From an uncultured Microbacteriaceae bacterium (GTDB taxonomy: Bacteria; Actinomycetota; Actinomycetes; Actinomycetales; Microbacteriaceae), in assembly GCA_947487835.1 (NCBI GenBank), contig CANKXX010000001.1, positions 310,001 through 374,000 on the forward strand: DNA of 64,000 nt. The letters run 5' to 3'. Below, piece by piece: positions 45,774 to 56,072 of this stretch. Position 1 is the stretch's first letter; each line of letters starts with the position of its first letter. Position numbers and translations under genes: made by a program. Below the pieces are notes generated by a model. It worked only from the letters and a program-made list of their open reading frames with translations. It did not search any database and was not told the DNA's origin.

Positions 45774-46125
45774 GGGTGCCTTCCTCCAGTGGTGAGCCCG
45801 CGAGGACGTGGGCGTGCACATGGAACACGGTCTGTCCGGCGCTTCCGCCGGTGTTGAAGATGAGTCTGAACTCGCCGTCCGCTCGTTCGGCGGCGATGCG
45901 GGAGGCGGCGGCCACCATCTCCGCGAGGAGCGCGGGGTCGCCCGCGGAGAGCTCGACGACGTTCGCGTACCGCTCGGTCTTGGGCACGACGAGCACGTGC
46001 ACGGGGGCCTGCGGGGCGATGTCCTCGAACGCGAGGAGCGTCTCGGTCTCGTACACGATCGTCGCCGGGATCTCCCGCGCGATGATGCGCGAGAAGATCG
46101 ACGGCTCGCGTGTGGAATCGGTCAT
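45763..46125 (-). CDS. HIT-family nucleotide hydrolase
   Basis: A 120-residue histidine-triad protein. The triad is FHVHAHVLAG near the C-terminus with IFNTGGSAGQTV before it; the N-terminus FSRIIAREIPATIVYETETL is typical of HinT. It hydrolyses purine phosphoramidates and adenylates. A -10 box TAAGCT lies seven bases before the ATG, so it may be leaderless. It overlaps phoH, so it may co-transcribe the ybeZ-ybeY-CNNM-era set. Confidence 0.94.
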   Translation of the reverse strand: MTDSTREPSIFSRIIAREIPATIVYETETLLAFEDIAPQAPVHVLVVPKTERYANVVELSAGDPALLAEMVAAASRIAAERADGEFRLIFNTGGSAGQTVFHVHAHVLAGSPLEEGTLAH

Positions 46126-46138
46126 GGTGTCCAGCTTA
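46126..46138 (-). promoter_or_regulatory. Leaderless -10 box for HIT
   Basis: TAAGCT, spacer GGACACC (seven bases), then ATG; no Shine-Dalgarno. Confidence 0.45.
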
Positions 46139-46162
46139 ATCTTCCGGGCTGTGCGGTGCCCC

Positions 46163-46927
46163 TCACCAGCGGCCGAGCGCGACGTTGAGCACTGCCACGG
46201 CCGCCGGACCGGCCGTCGAGGTCCGGAGGACCTCCGGACCCAGGCGCACCGCGGTCGCGCCGGCGCGGGTCAGCGTCTCGAGCTCCTCGGGCGCAATGCC
46301 GCCCTCGGGACCGACGACGAGCACGATCTCCCGCTCGACGATGTCCCGCTCGGCGGCGCTCTGCTCGCCCCTGAGGTCGAGATCGGAGAGGGCCTGCGTC
46401 GCCGTCGGCTCGAGCAGCAGCATGCGGGTGGACCCGGCGAGCTCCACCAGCTGCCGCGTCGTCGTCAGGTCAGCGACGGTCGGCAGCCAGGGCCGGATCG
46501 ACTGCTTCGACGCCTCGCGCACGATCGCAATCCAGCGCTCCCGGCCCTTCGCCACCTTCGGACCCTGCCACCGGGTGATCGAGCGGGCGGCCGACCACGG
46601 CAGCACGCCGTCGACGCCGAGCTCCGTCGCCGCCTGCACCGCGAGCTCGTCACGATCGCCCTTGGCGAGGGCCTGGACGAGGAGGATGCGCGGCAGACGC
46701 ACGGGCACCCGCTCCACGGACTCGACGCGCAGCTCGAGCGCGGCGGGGTCCGCGCGGGTCACCGTGCCGCGGGCCAGCGCCCCCACGCCGTCACCGAGCT
46801 GCAGGCTCTCGCCCACGCGCACCCGGCTGACCGTCACGGCGTGCTTGGCCTCGGGCCCGACCAGCGTCACGGTCGAGCCCGGCGCCCAGTCCGCTCCCCC
46901 GCCGTCGGCGAGGTAGAAGTGCGCCAC
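46163..46927 (-). CDS. rsmE: 16S rRNA m3U1498 methyltransferase RsmE
   Basis: A 254-residue SPOUT-fold methyltransferase. N-terminal PUA-like part (GPEAKHAVTVSRVRVGESLQ), then the SAM knot in LVVGPEGGIAPEELETLTRA and LGPEVLRTSTAGPAAVAVL. GTG start. It follows dnaJ after four bases, a common actinobacterial arrangement. Confidence 0.95.
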   Translation of the reverse strand: MAHFYLADGGGADWAPGSTVTLVGPEAKHAVTVSRVRVGESLQLGDGVGALARGTVTRADPAALELRVESVERVPVRLPRILLVQALAKGDRDELAVQAATELGVDGVLPWSAARSITRWQGPKVAKGRERWIAIVREASKQSIRPWLPTVADLTTTRQLVELAGSTRMLLLEPTATQALSDLDLRGEQSAAERDIVEREIVLVVGPEGGIAPEELETLTRAGATAVRLGPEVLRTSTAGPAAVAVLNVALGRW

Positions 46928-46931
46928 CGGG

Positions 46932-48056
46932 TCAGACGTTCAGGAAGCGGTCGCGCAGCTTGGCGAACAGTCCCTGCTGGAAATGCCCGAGCGTGGGCTC
47001 CGGCTGCTTGTGCCGCTTCGCGAACTGCTTGATGAGGTCGCGCTCCTTGTGGTCGAGCCGCGTCGGCGTCACGACCTGCACGCCGATCTTCAGGTCGCCC
47101 CGGCCGGTGCCGCGCAGGCGCGTGACGCCCCGCGACTTGACGGTGAGGATCTCGGCGCTCTGCACCCCGGGCCGCAGCTCCAGGTCGATGTCGCCGTCTA
47201 GGCCCGGCACCGTCACGGTGGTGCCGAGGATGGCGTCCACCATCGACACCTCGAGGGTCGCGAGCAGGTCGTCGCCGTTGCGGCTGAAGACGTCGTGGTG
47301 GCGCACCTTGATCTCGAGGTACAGGTCGCCATTGGGGCCGCCGGCCTGGCCGACCTCGCCGGAGCCGGGCATCTGCAGGCGCAGGCCGGTCTCGACGCCC
47401 GCCGGGATGTCGACGGGCACGGCGCGGCGCGCGCGCACGCGGCCCTGACCCTGGCAGGTGGGGCACGGCGACGGGATCACGGTGCCGTAGCCGCGGCAGG
47501 TGCCGCAGGGGCTCGACGTCATGACGTTGCCGAGCAGCGAGCGCACCTGGCGCTGGATCGAGCCGGAGCCGTGGCAGATGTCGCAGGTGACCTCGGAGGT
47601 GCCCGGCGCGGTGCAGGCGCCGTTGCAGGTCTCGCAGAGCACGGCGGTGTCGACCTCGAGGTCGCGGTGCGTGCCGAAGATGACCTCGTCGAGGTCGACC
47701 TCGACGCGCAGGAGCGCATCCTGGCCGCGCTCCTGACGGGAGCGGGGACCGCGACCGCCGCCGCCGCCCGCAGCGCCGCCGAAGAAGGTCTCGAAGATGT
47801 CGCCGAAGCCACCGAAGCCCTGCCCGCCGAAGCCCTGGCCGCCGAATCCGGCCTGGGGACCGAGGTCGTACTGCTGGCGCTGCTGCGGGTCGGAGAGGAC
47901 GTCGTAGGCATGCGTGACGAGCTTGAAGCGTTCGGACGCGTCCGCGCCGGGGTTGACGTCGGGGTGGAGCTCCCTGGCGAGTCGGCGGTACGCCTTCTTG
48001 ATCTCGTCCTGGGTTGCTTCGCGGCTCACGCCGAGTACTTCGTAGTGGTCAGCCAC
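46932..48056 (-). CDS. dnaJ: Chaperone DnaJ
   Basis: A 374-residue type I J-protein that stimulates DnaK. J domain with HPD at about residues 31-33 ([10 protein letters not shown]), Gly/Phe region with repeats ([17 protein letters not shown]), four zinc motifs ([32 protein letters not shown]; the first ends in Cys instead of Gly) and the C-terminal substrate domain. This matches the DnaJ2 type linked with hrcA. GTG start, 28 bp after hrcA, so the hrcA operator region likely controls both. Confidence 0.96.
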   Translation of the reverse strand: MADHYEVLGVSREATQDEIKKAYRRLARELHPDVNPGADASERFKLVTHAYDVLSDPQQRQQYDLGPQAGFGGQGFGGQGFGGFGDIFETFFGGAAGGGGGRGPRSRQERGQDALLRVEVDLDEVIFGTHRDLEVDTAVLCETCNGACTAPGTSEVTCDICHGSGSIQRQVRSLLGNVMTSSPCGTCRGYGTVIPSPCPTCQGQGRVRARRAVPVDIPAGVETGLRLQMPGSGEVGQAGGPNGDLYLEIKVRHHDVFSRNGDDLLATLEVSMVDAILGTTVTVPGLDGDIDLELRPGVQSAEILTVKSRGVTRLRGTGRGDLKIGVQVVTPTRLDHKERDLIKQFAKRHKQPEPTLGHFQQGLFAKLRDRFLNV

Positions 48057-48084
48057 TCATGGCCTTTCGTGGAGGGGGCGGGTC

Positions 48085-49107
48085 TCAGTTCTCGCCGAGC
48101 AGGCGAGAGAGGTAGCGGGCCACCGCGCGGACGGCGGCCATGTTGTTCGAGTAGTCCATGCGCAGCGGGCCGAGCACGCCCACCCGGGCGAGTGCGCCGC
48201 CCGAGGAACTGTAACCACTCGTCAGGACAGACGTCTCGCCGAGCCCGAACGGCGCGTTCTCCCGGCCGATGCGGGCGGCGACGCCGTGCTGGTCCGCGGC
48301 CATCTCGCCGAACAGGCGCAGGAGCGCGACCTGCTCCTCGATGGCCTCGAGCACGGGGAAGATGCTGCCCGGGAAGTCCTGCTCGGTGCGTGCGAGATTG
48401 GCGGCGCCGGCCATCACCAGGCGCTCCTGGCGGTTGGCGAACACCTGCTCGATGAGGGTGTCGACCACGGGGGCGACCACCTCGCGGCGGTCGACGGGGA
48501 ACGCCGTCGTCATCTCGTCGAGCGCGGTCGCGGCCTGGGCCAGGCCGAGGCCGCCGAGGCTCGAGTTCAGGCGGGCGCGGAGCTCCGCGACGAACTCCTG
48601 GTCGAGGTCGACGGCCGTCTCGACGACGCGCTGCTCCACCCGACCCGAGTCGGTGATGAGCACGGTGAGGAGACGGTTGGGCGCGAGGGGCACCAGCTCG
48701 ACGTGACGCACGTGCGACGTCGACAGCGACGGGTACTGCACGAGGGCGACCTGGTTGGTGAGCTGCGAGAGCAGGCGCACGGTGCGGCTGAGCACGTCGT
48801 CGAGGTCGACGGACTGACCGAGGAAGGTCTCGATCGCCTGCCGCTGCGCCGCGGTGAGCGGCCGCAGGTCCGCGAGCTGGTCGACGAACAGGCGGTAGCC
48901 CTTGTCGGTGGGCACCCGGCCGGAGGAGGTGTGCGGCGCGACGATGAGCTCCTCGTCCTCGAGGAGCGCCATGTCGTTGCGGATGGTGGCGGCCGAGACA
49001 CCGAAGCCGTACCGCTCCACGATCGACTTGGAACCGACGGGCTCCCGCGAGGCGACGTAGTCCTTCACGATGACGCGGAGCACCTCGAGACTGCGTTCCG
49101 AAACCAT
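48085..49107 (-). CDS. hrcA: Heat-inducible transcription repressor HrcA
   Basis: A 340-residue repressor that binds CIRCE operators and releases them on heat shock when GroEL is occupied. The N-terminal winged helix carries VKDYVASREPVGSKSIVERY and SAATIRNDMALLEDEELIVA; the long middle and C-terminal GAF-like parts are complete. A CIRCE-like site is located 58 bp upstream of its own start, so it is autoregulated together with dnaJ. GAGAGGCGG precedes the ATG. Confidence 0.96.
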   Translation of the reverse strand: MVSERSLEVLRVIVKDYVASREPVGSKSIVERYGFGVSAATIRNDMALLEDEELIVAPHTSSGRVPTDKGYRLFVDQLADLRPLTAAQRQAIETFLGQSVDLDDVLSRTVRLLSQLTNQVALVQYPSLSTSHVRHVELVPLAPNRLLTVLITDSGRVEQRVVETAVDLDQEFVAELRARLNSSLGGLGLAQAATALDEMTTAFPVDRREVVAPVVDTLIEQVFANRQERLVMAGAANLARTEQDFPGSIFPVLEAIEEQVALLRLFGEMAADQHGVAARIGRENAPFGLGETSVLTSGYSSSGGALARVGVLGPLRMDYSNNMAAVRAVARYLSRLLGEN

Positions 49108-49164
49108 GAGACACCGCCTCTCTCGATCGATCCCGGCTTCCCGGTCCGGGTGTCATTCCGGTGG

Positions 49165-49191
49165 CTGGCACTCGCCGCACCGGACTGCCAA
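49165..49191 (-). promoter_or_regulatory. CIRCE-like HrcA operator
   Basis: On the minus strand TTGGCAGTC, nine bases, GAGTGCCAG. Against the actinobacterial-type CIRCE consensus TTGGCACTC-N9-GAGTGCCAA two of 18 arm positions differ. The -10 box of the hrcA promoter touches its upstream edge, so binding would block polymerase. Confidence 0.72.
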
Positions 49192-49196
49192 TTGTA
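49191..49196 (-). promoter_or_regulatory. hrcA -10 box
   Basis: TACAAT on the minus strand, directly next to the CIRCE-like site and about 84 bases before the hrcA ATG. No clear -35 is seen. Confidence 0.5.
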
Positions 49197-49222
49197 CCGC
49201 CCGGAGGTGGGAGCCGGATGCA

Positions 49223-49250
49223 TTGCACTCGGCGGACGGCGAACGATACT
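49223..49250 (+). promoter_or_regulatory. Possible promoter for the DUF4870 gene
   Basis: TTGCAC, 16 bases, GATACT, about 80 bases before the ATG at 49330. It faces the hrcA promoter across about 26 bp. Confidence 0.4.
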
Positions 49251-49329
49251 TTGTCCCTGGTGCCAGATGCGCCCCGCCCGTGCGCCGGACCGGCCCCGGC
49301 GGTTCCACGGGCTCCGTTGGAGGACGACC

Positions 49330-49719
49330 ATGACCGACCCGAACACCCCCCGGTACTCCACGCAGCCCGTCCCGCCGCTCAGCCCGGCGGAGGACAAGCA
49401 GTGGGCCGCGCTCGCACACTTCGGCGGCATCCTGGGCTGGCTGCCGCCGCTCATCCTCTGGCTCATCTTCAAGGACCGCGGCCGCCTGACCGACCGGGAG
49501 GGCAAGGAGGCCCTGAACTTCCAGATCACGGTCTCGATCGTGGTGATCGCGCTCTACATCGTCGGCGCGATCCTCATGGTCATCCTCATCGGCGGCCTGT
49601 TCTGGATGCTCGCCTGGGCGGTGCAGATCGCGGGCGTGGTGTTCGCGATCATCGCCGGGGTCAAGGTCAACAACGGCGAGTCCTACCGCTACCCGGTGGC
49701 GCTCCGCCTCATCAAGTAG
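49330..49719 (+). CDS. DUF4870 domain membrane protein (Tic20-like)
   Basis: A 129-residue protein with LSPAEDKQWAALAHFGGILG, then WLPPLILWLIFKDRGRLTD and three membrane helices, ending GVKVNNGESYRYPVALRLIK. That is the DUF4870 pattern (Tic20-related); function unknown. GGAGG lies seven bases before the ATG. Divergent from hrcA and convergent with hemW, with a 30-bp perfect palindrome in between. Confidence 0.88.
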   Translation: MTDPNTPRYSTQPVPPLSPAEDKQWAALAHFGGILGWLPPLILWLIFKDRGRLTDREGKEALNFQITVSIVVIALYIVGAILMVILIGGLFWMLAWAVQIAGVVFAIIAGVKVNNGESYRYPVALRLIK

Positions 49720-49746
49720 CGGTGCCTGAGTCCCATCACGGTGCCT

Positions 49747-49776
49747 GAGCCTGTCGAAGGGCCCTTCGACAGGCTC
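49747..49776. terminator. Thirty-base perfect palindrome from fused repeat copies (8)
   Basis: GAGCCTGTCGAAGGG is followed at once by its exact reverse complement. It is formed by two head-to-head halves of the dispersed repeat. As it lies between two converging genes (DUF4870 and hemW, 14 bp before the latter's stop), it probably stops both transcripts. Confidence 0.8.
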
Positions 49777-49790
49777 GCCGACCGCGACCC

Positions 49791-51011
49791 CTAGTCGAGG
49801 AGGCGGCGGACGACCGCGTCAGCGAGCAGCCGGCCGTTCAGCGTGAGGACGATGGATCCGCGCAGCGCGGCCGCCGGCTCCACCAGGCCGTCGGCGATAA
49901 GACCGGCCACCGCGGTGCGGGCGGCGGCGGGCAGCGAGGCGATCTCGAGTCCGCCGCGGACGCGCGTCGCCAGCAGCACCCGCTCGACCTCGCGCGTCTC
50001 GGCGTCGAGCGTCTCGCGTCCGGCCGCGGGCGAGACGCCGGCGTGCATCCGGTCCGCGTAGGCGGCGGGGTGCTTCACGTTCCACCAGCGGACCCCGCCG
50101 ACGTGGCTGTGCGCGCCGGGACCCACGCCCCACCAGTCGTGGCCCTGCCAGTAGGCCAGGTTGTGCCGCGACACCCGGCCGTCCCGGGCCCAGTTGCTGA
50201 CCTCGTACCACTCGTAGCCGGCGCCGGCGAGGGCCGAGTCCGCCAGCTCGTACATGTCGGCCTGCAGGTCCTCGTCCGGCTCGGCGACCTCGCCGCGCTT
50301 GATCTGGCGGGCCATCTTGGTGCCCGGCTCGACGATGAGCGAGTAGGCGGAGACGTGGTCGGGCTCCTGGGCGAGGGCCTGATCGAGCGACGCGCGCCAG
50401 TCGTCCAGGGACTCCCCCGGCGTGCCGTAGATGAGGTCGAGGCTCACCTGCAGGCCGGCGTCGCGAGCCCAGCGGACGACGTGCGGGATGCGCTCGGGGT
50501 CGTGCGTGCGCTCCAGCGTCGCGAGCACGTGCGGCACGGCGGACTGCATGCCGAAGGACACCCGGGTGAAGCCGGCCTCGGCCAGGCGCTCCAGGTACGC
50601 CGCGTCGACGGAGTCCGGGTTCGCCTCGGTCGTGACCTCGGCGCCAGGCTGCAGGCCGAAGGTGTCCCGCACGGCACCGAGCATCCGGGCGAGGTCGTCT
50701 GCGGGCAGCAGGGTCGGCGTGCCGCCGCCGAAGAAGACCGTGCTCGCCGCCCGATCCGGCGCTCCGGTCGCCGCCAGCACGCTGCCGGCCAGGACCACCT
50801 CGGCGACGGCCTCGCTCGCGTAGTCGGACTGCTTCACGCCGCGGACCTCGGCGGCGGTGTACGTGTTGAAGTCGCAGTACCCGCAGCGAACCCGGCAGAA
50901 CGGGACGTGCAGGTACACGCCGAGGTTGCGGGAGTCGGCTCCCTCCACGACAGACGGCGGCAGGAGGCCGTCGAGCGGGGCGGGATCCGCGATGGGCAGT
51001 GCGCTGGGCAT
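49791..51011 (-). CDS. hemW: Heme chaperone HemW (radical SAM)
   Basis: A 406-residue radical SAM protein. The cluster motif is CRVRCGYCDF with YLHVPFC before it; FGGGTPTLLPADDLARML and DLIYGTPGESLDDWRASLDQ are conserved in HemW, which delivers heme and has been misnamed coproporphyrinogen oxidase. The motif CxxxCxxC lacks a fourth Cys typical of true HemN, supporting HemW. ATG start at MPSALPIADP. Located between hrcA and lepA as in many actinobacteria. Confidence 0.95.
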   Translation of the reverse strand: MPSALPIADPAPLDGLLPPSVVEGADSRNLGVYLHVPFCRVRCGYCDFNTYTAAEVRGVKQSDYASEAVAEVVLAGSVLAATGAPDRAASTVFFGGGTPTLLPADDLARMLGAVRDTFGLQPGAEVTTEANPDSVDAAYLERLAEAGFTRVSFGMQSAVPHVLATLERTHDPERIPHVVRWARDAGLQVSLDLIYGTPGESLDDWRASLDQALAQEPDHVSAYSLIVEPGTKMARQIKRGEVAEPDEDLQADMYELADSALAGAGYEWYEVSNWARDGRVSRHNLAYWQGHDWWGVGPGAHSHVGGVRWWNVKHPAAYADRMHAGVSPAAGRETLDAETREVERVLLATRVRGGLEIASLPAAARTAVAGLIADGLVEPAAALRGSIVLTLNGRLLADAVVRRLLD

Positions 51012-51064
51012 TGCCTCATTCTCCCACCGACGGCTGCGAGCCCGGGACGGCCGCCCCGCCGCCC

Positions 51065-51649
51065 CTACCCGCGCGCCGCGGCGCGCAGCACGCGGACGTA
51101 GCGCGCAGCGCCCAGGCGCTGAGCGATCCGGAGCACCGGGGAAGCGAGTCGCGAGTACCAGCGGCCCGGGCGGGAGAACTGCCGCAGCGTGAACCAGACC
51201 TCGCCCGTGTCCGTGCGCTCCACGACGAAGCTCTCCTCGCCGCTGATCGGGTTGCCGGTCAGCGTGCCGTAGGCGAAGCCGACCCGGTCGGGATCCTGGA
51301 TCACGGACACGACCCGCGCGGGCGCGCGGAGCGCGAACGGGCCGAGCGGCATCAGCAGCACGATGCTGGTGCCGAGGGTGAGAGCCGGCGTGCCGTCGTC
51401 CCCCACGGGCGCGCTGGGGGCGGGGGTGCCCTGGCGGATCTCCGTCACCCGCAGGCCGCTGCCGCGCTGCACGCCCCACGTCATCAGCGACGCCACGGCG
51501 CGCTCGAAGCACGCGCTCCCGGTGCCGAGGCGACCCCGGTGCTCGGCGGAGCGGTAGCCACGGGGCGGGTCGTCGAGCAGGTCGTCGGCCGACGTGCCGC
51601 CGACGGGCGCGTAGTTCAGCGGCCCGGGCTCGCGCACGCGCCGCCGCAC
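51065..51649 (-). CDS. DUF1990 family protein
   Basis: A 194-residue protein of the DUF1990 family (function unknown), recognised from VGGTSADDLLDDPPRGYRSA, FERAVASLMTWGVQRGSGLR and the late GEESFVVERTDTGEVWFTLR. The family is often annotated as an inclusion-type START-like fold protein. It follows lepA by four bases on the same strand. GTG start; another GTG four codons later is possible. Confidence 0.85.
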   Translation of the reverse strand: MRRRVREPGPLNYAPVGGTSADDLLDDPPRGYRSAEHRGRLGTGSACFERAVASLMTWGVQRGSGLRVTEIRQGTPAPSAPVGDDGTPALTLGTSIVLLMPLGPFALRAPARVVSVIQDPDRVGFAYGTLTGNPISGEESFVVERTDTGEVWFTLRQFSRPGRWYSRLASPVLRIAQRLGAARYVRVLRAAARG

Positions 51650-51653
51650 AGGG

Positions 51654-53504
<1,851 letters not shown>

Positions 53505-53608
53505 CGTGCCGCAATTCTCCCATGCTTCCGGCGCCCTTCCAGGACAGCCCCCCGCGCGGCCCGCGGCGCCGGCCGCGAACGCTGCCTGCGCCCGTCGAAG
53601 GGAGATAC

Positions 53609-53632
53609 GGTCCCTGAGCGTGTCGAAGAGAC
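53609..53632 (+). repeat. Dispersed palindromic repeat, copy 9 (variant)
   Basis: GGTCCCTGAGCGTGTCGAAG then AGAC: two changes (CGTG in the loop, GAGAC at the end). A half copy (CCGTCGAAGGGAG) lies just before. Between lepA and the epimerase gene. Confidence 0.7.
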
Positions 53633-53645
53633 GGATGGCGCTTCG

Positions 53646-54686
53646 TCAGCGGTGGACGATGTCCCGGATGGCCGGCTCCAGTCGCGGGTGCCGGAAGAGG
53701 TAGCCCGCCTCCGTCAGCCGCTCGGGCAGCACCCACCGGCTCTTGAGCACCAGTTCGGACTCGGAGCGCAGCACGACCATGCCGAGTTCGAGCATCCAAC
53801 GGAACGCGGGCAGCCCGATCGGACGCCGGGTGACCCGGCGCAGGATCGCCATCAGCCTGCGGTTGTCCTCGGGGTTCGGGGCGGAAACGTTGATCGGCCC
53901 GTCGAGCTCCGGGTGGTCGCGGACGAACCGGATGACCCCGAGCACGTCCTCGATGTGCACCCAGCTGAAGCGCTGGCGGCCGCGCGTCGGCGCGAATCGG
54001 TGGTCTGTGCCGGCGCGGCGGCGGGCCCGCGTCGCGAACCAGGGGCCGTCGAACTGCGGGCCGCCGAGCCCGATACGCGCGAGCGTGAGCAGCGGTGTCA
54101 GGGCGGACCCGTCGCCGAGCACGATGGCCATCCGGAGCGCGACCCGACGGGTCGCGGGGAGCCGGGGCTCGAAGAACGCGCGCTCCCAGCGGCGCGCGAC
54201 CTCGACCGAGAAGCCCTCGCCGATCTCCCCGGTCGATTCCGTCATCGGGCGGTCGTCGGCGTGGCGGTAGATGGTCGCGGTGCTGGAGTTGATCCACAGC
54301 GCGGGCGGCTTCTCGCACGCGGCGATCGCCTCGGCCAGCTCCCGCGTCGACTCCAGCCGGGAGCGGAGGATCTCCGTTCGGTTCCGCCGCGTATAGCGGC
54401 AGTTGACGCTCTTCCCGGCGAGGTTCACGACGAGGTCGGCCCCGTTCATCAGCCGGCGGATGCCCTCGGGGTCGCCCCAGCGCGCGTCCGGACCCGACCG
54501 GCCGATGGAGAGCACGGCGTAGCCCTCCGCCTCGAGCTCGCGGCGCAGGAAGGAGCCGAGAAACCCGGACGCCCCGGCCAGCACCACGCGCCGCCGTGCG
54601 GACCCCGCGGCCGCGCCGGGGCGCCCCGGCGTCACTACGGCGCCTTCCTCCGTGTCGTGGGCAACCGCGTCGCCGGCACCCGTCAC
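53646..54686 (-). CDS. TIGR01777 family SDR epimerase (YfcH type)
   Basis: A 346-residue NAD(P)-binding protein of the extended SDR family. VVLAGASGFLGSFLRRELEA (GxxGxxG), then VVNLAGKSVNCRYTRRNRTE, the catalytic-like INSSTATIYRHADDRPMTES (Tyr) and FSWVHIEDVLGVIRFVRDH; the last 40 residues form a DUF1731 domain (LKSRWVLPERLTEAGYLFRH). Function of the family is not known. GTG start overlapping the amidohydrolase stop (GTGA), so both are coupled. Confidence 0.9.
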   Translation of the reverse strand: MTGAGDAVAHDTEEGAVVTPGRPGAAAGSARRRVVLAGASGFLGSFLRRELEAEGYAVLSIGRSGPDARWGDPEGIRRLMNGADLVVNLAGKSVNCRYTRRNRTEILRSRLESTRELAEAIAACEKPPALWINSSTATIYRHADDRPMTESTGEIGEGFSVEVARRWERAFFEPRLPATRRVALRMAIVLGDGSALTPLLTLARIGLGGPQFDGPWFATRARRRAGTDHRFAPTRGRQRFSWVHIEDVLGVIRFVRDHPELDGPINVSAPNPEDNRRLMAILRRVTRRPIGLPAFRWMLELGMVVLRSESELVLKSRWVLPERLTEAGYLFRHPRLEPAIRDIVHR

Positions 54687-55942
54687 AGTCGGCCCTCGGC
54701 GGGCTCGGACGTCACGGGTCCCGAGCTGAACCGGCTCGAGCGCTCGACGACGGCGCCGTGCCCGTTCTCCCAGCGGTAGACCTCCGCGCCGTCGATGAAC
54801 ACGACCTCGGCGCGCGAGTTCACGTCGAGCGGGTCGCCGGACCAGATCACGACGTCCGCATCCAGCCCCTCGACCAGGGCGCCGACCCGGTCGTCCAGGC
54901 GCAGGAAGGACGCCGGGTTCGTCGTGATCGCCTCCAGCGCCGTCTCGCGCGGAAGGCCCTCCTTCACGGCGAAGGACGCCTGGTGCACGAGGAAGTTGAT
55001 CGGCACGACGGGAGCGTCGGTCGTGATGGCGACGCGCACGCCGGCCGCCGCCATGGCGACGAGGTTCGGGATGCCGCGGTCGCGCAGCTCGACCTTCGAG
55101 CGCGAGGTGAACATGGGTCCGTAGATCACCGGGACGTCCCGCTCGGCGAGCACGTCAGCCAGCTTGTGGCCGTCCGTGCCGTGGTTGATCACGAGCCGGT
55201 AGCCGAACTCGTCGGCGAGGCGCAGGGCCGTCGCGATGTCGTCGTGGCGGTGCGTGTGCTGGTCCCAGGCGAGCTCTCCGTCGAGCACCCGCACAAGCGT
55301 CTCCTTGGCCAGATCGCGGGTGAACGGCTTGCTCTCGGCGGCGGCGTGATCCCGAGCCGCGCGGTAGTCCTGAGCGGCGACGAACGCCTCGCGGAGAACG
55401 AGGGCGACGCCCAGGCGCGTGCTCGGGGTCTGCTTCTTCTCGCCGTAGACGCGCTTCGGGTTCTCGCCGAGGGCGGACTTGACGCTCACGGAGTCGCTGA
55501 TGACCTGCTCGTCGATGGTGCGGCCGCCCCAGGTCTTGATGGCGACGGTCTGGCCGCCGATGACGTTGCCGGAGCCGGGCTTCACCACGATCGACGTGAT
55601 GCCGCCGGACAGGGCGTCGCGGAAGCCCTCGTCGTCGATGTCGATCGCGTCGATGGCTCGCACCCCGGCGGTGTTGGGGTTGGTCATCTCGTTGGTGTCG
55701 TTGCCGGCCGGGCCGTTGGCCTCCTCGTGGATGCCGACGTGGCCGTGGGCCTCGATGAAGCCCGGCAGCACCCACTTCCCCGTCGCGTCGACGATCCGGG
55801 CGCCGTCCGGGACGGACACGTCGGCGCCGACGGCGAGGATCCTGCCGTTCTCGATCAGCACGGTGCCGTCCTCGAGGGGAGGACCGGCGACCGGCACGAC
55901 GGTTCCATGGACGATGGCGGTGAGCGGCGAGGTTGTGGTCAT
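54683..55942 (-). CDS. Amidohydrolase family protein
   Basis: A 419-residue metal-dependent hydrolase. The metal site begins with WVLPGFIEAHGHVGIHEEAN; later TTDAPVVPINFLVHQASFAV and the C-terminal SGDPLDVNSRAEVVFIDGAE fold are typical of the imidazolonepropionase-type amidohydrolases. No signal peptide is visible, so it is cytoplasmic. Substrate unknown. ATG start with TACGCT six bases before (leaderless), and the same CGAGGG spacer as recO. Upstream of the epimerase. Confidence 0.9.
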   Translation of the reverse strand: MTTTSPLTAIVHGTVVPVAGPPLEDGTVLIENGRILAVGADVSVPDGARIVDATGKWVLPGFIEAHGHVGIHEEANGPAGNDTNEMTNPNTAGVRAIDAIDIDDEGFRDALSGGITSIVVKPGSGNVIGGQTVAIKTWGGRTIDEQVISDSVSVKSALGENPKRVYGEKKQTPSTRLGVALVLREAFVAAQDYRAARDHAAAESKPFTRDLAKETLVRVLDGELAWDQHTHRHDDIATALRLADEFGYRLVINHGTDGHKLADVLAERDVPVIYGPMFTSRSKVELRDRGIPNLVAMAAAGVRVAITTDAPVVPINFLVHQASFAVKEGLPRETALEAITTNPASFLRLDDRVGALVEGLDADVVIWSGDPLDVNSRAEVVFIDGAEVYRWENGHGAVVERSSRFSSGPVTSEPAEGRL

Positions 55943-55954
55943 CCCTCGAGCGTA
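55943..55954 (-). promoter_or_regulatory. Leaderless -10 box for the amidohydrolase
   Basis: TACGCT, spacer CGAGGG, then ATG. Confidence 0.55.
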
Positions 55955-56018
55955 CGACCGGCTGCCCGGCCCGATGCGCACTGTGGTCGCGTACGCGGGG
56001 CCGTGCGGCCGACACGCG

Positions 56019-56052
56019 GGAAGGCCCCCGCCCTGAGGGACGGGGGCCTTCC
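56019..56052 (-). terminator. Terminator after the DUF4190-type gene
   Basis: GGAAGGCCCCCG pairs with CGGGGGCCTTCC, 12 bp with a 10-nt loop, in the space between the amidohydrolase and the DUF4190-type gene. No T tract. Confidence 0.75.
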
Positions 56053-56072
56053 TGCCTCCTGCGAGGCGTCGG

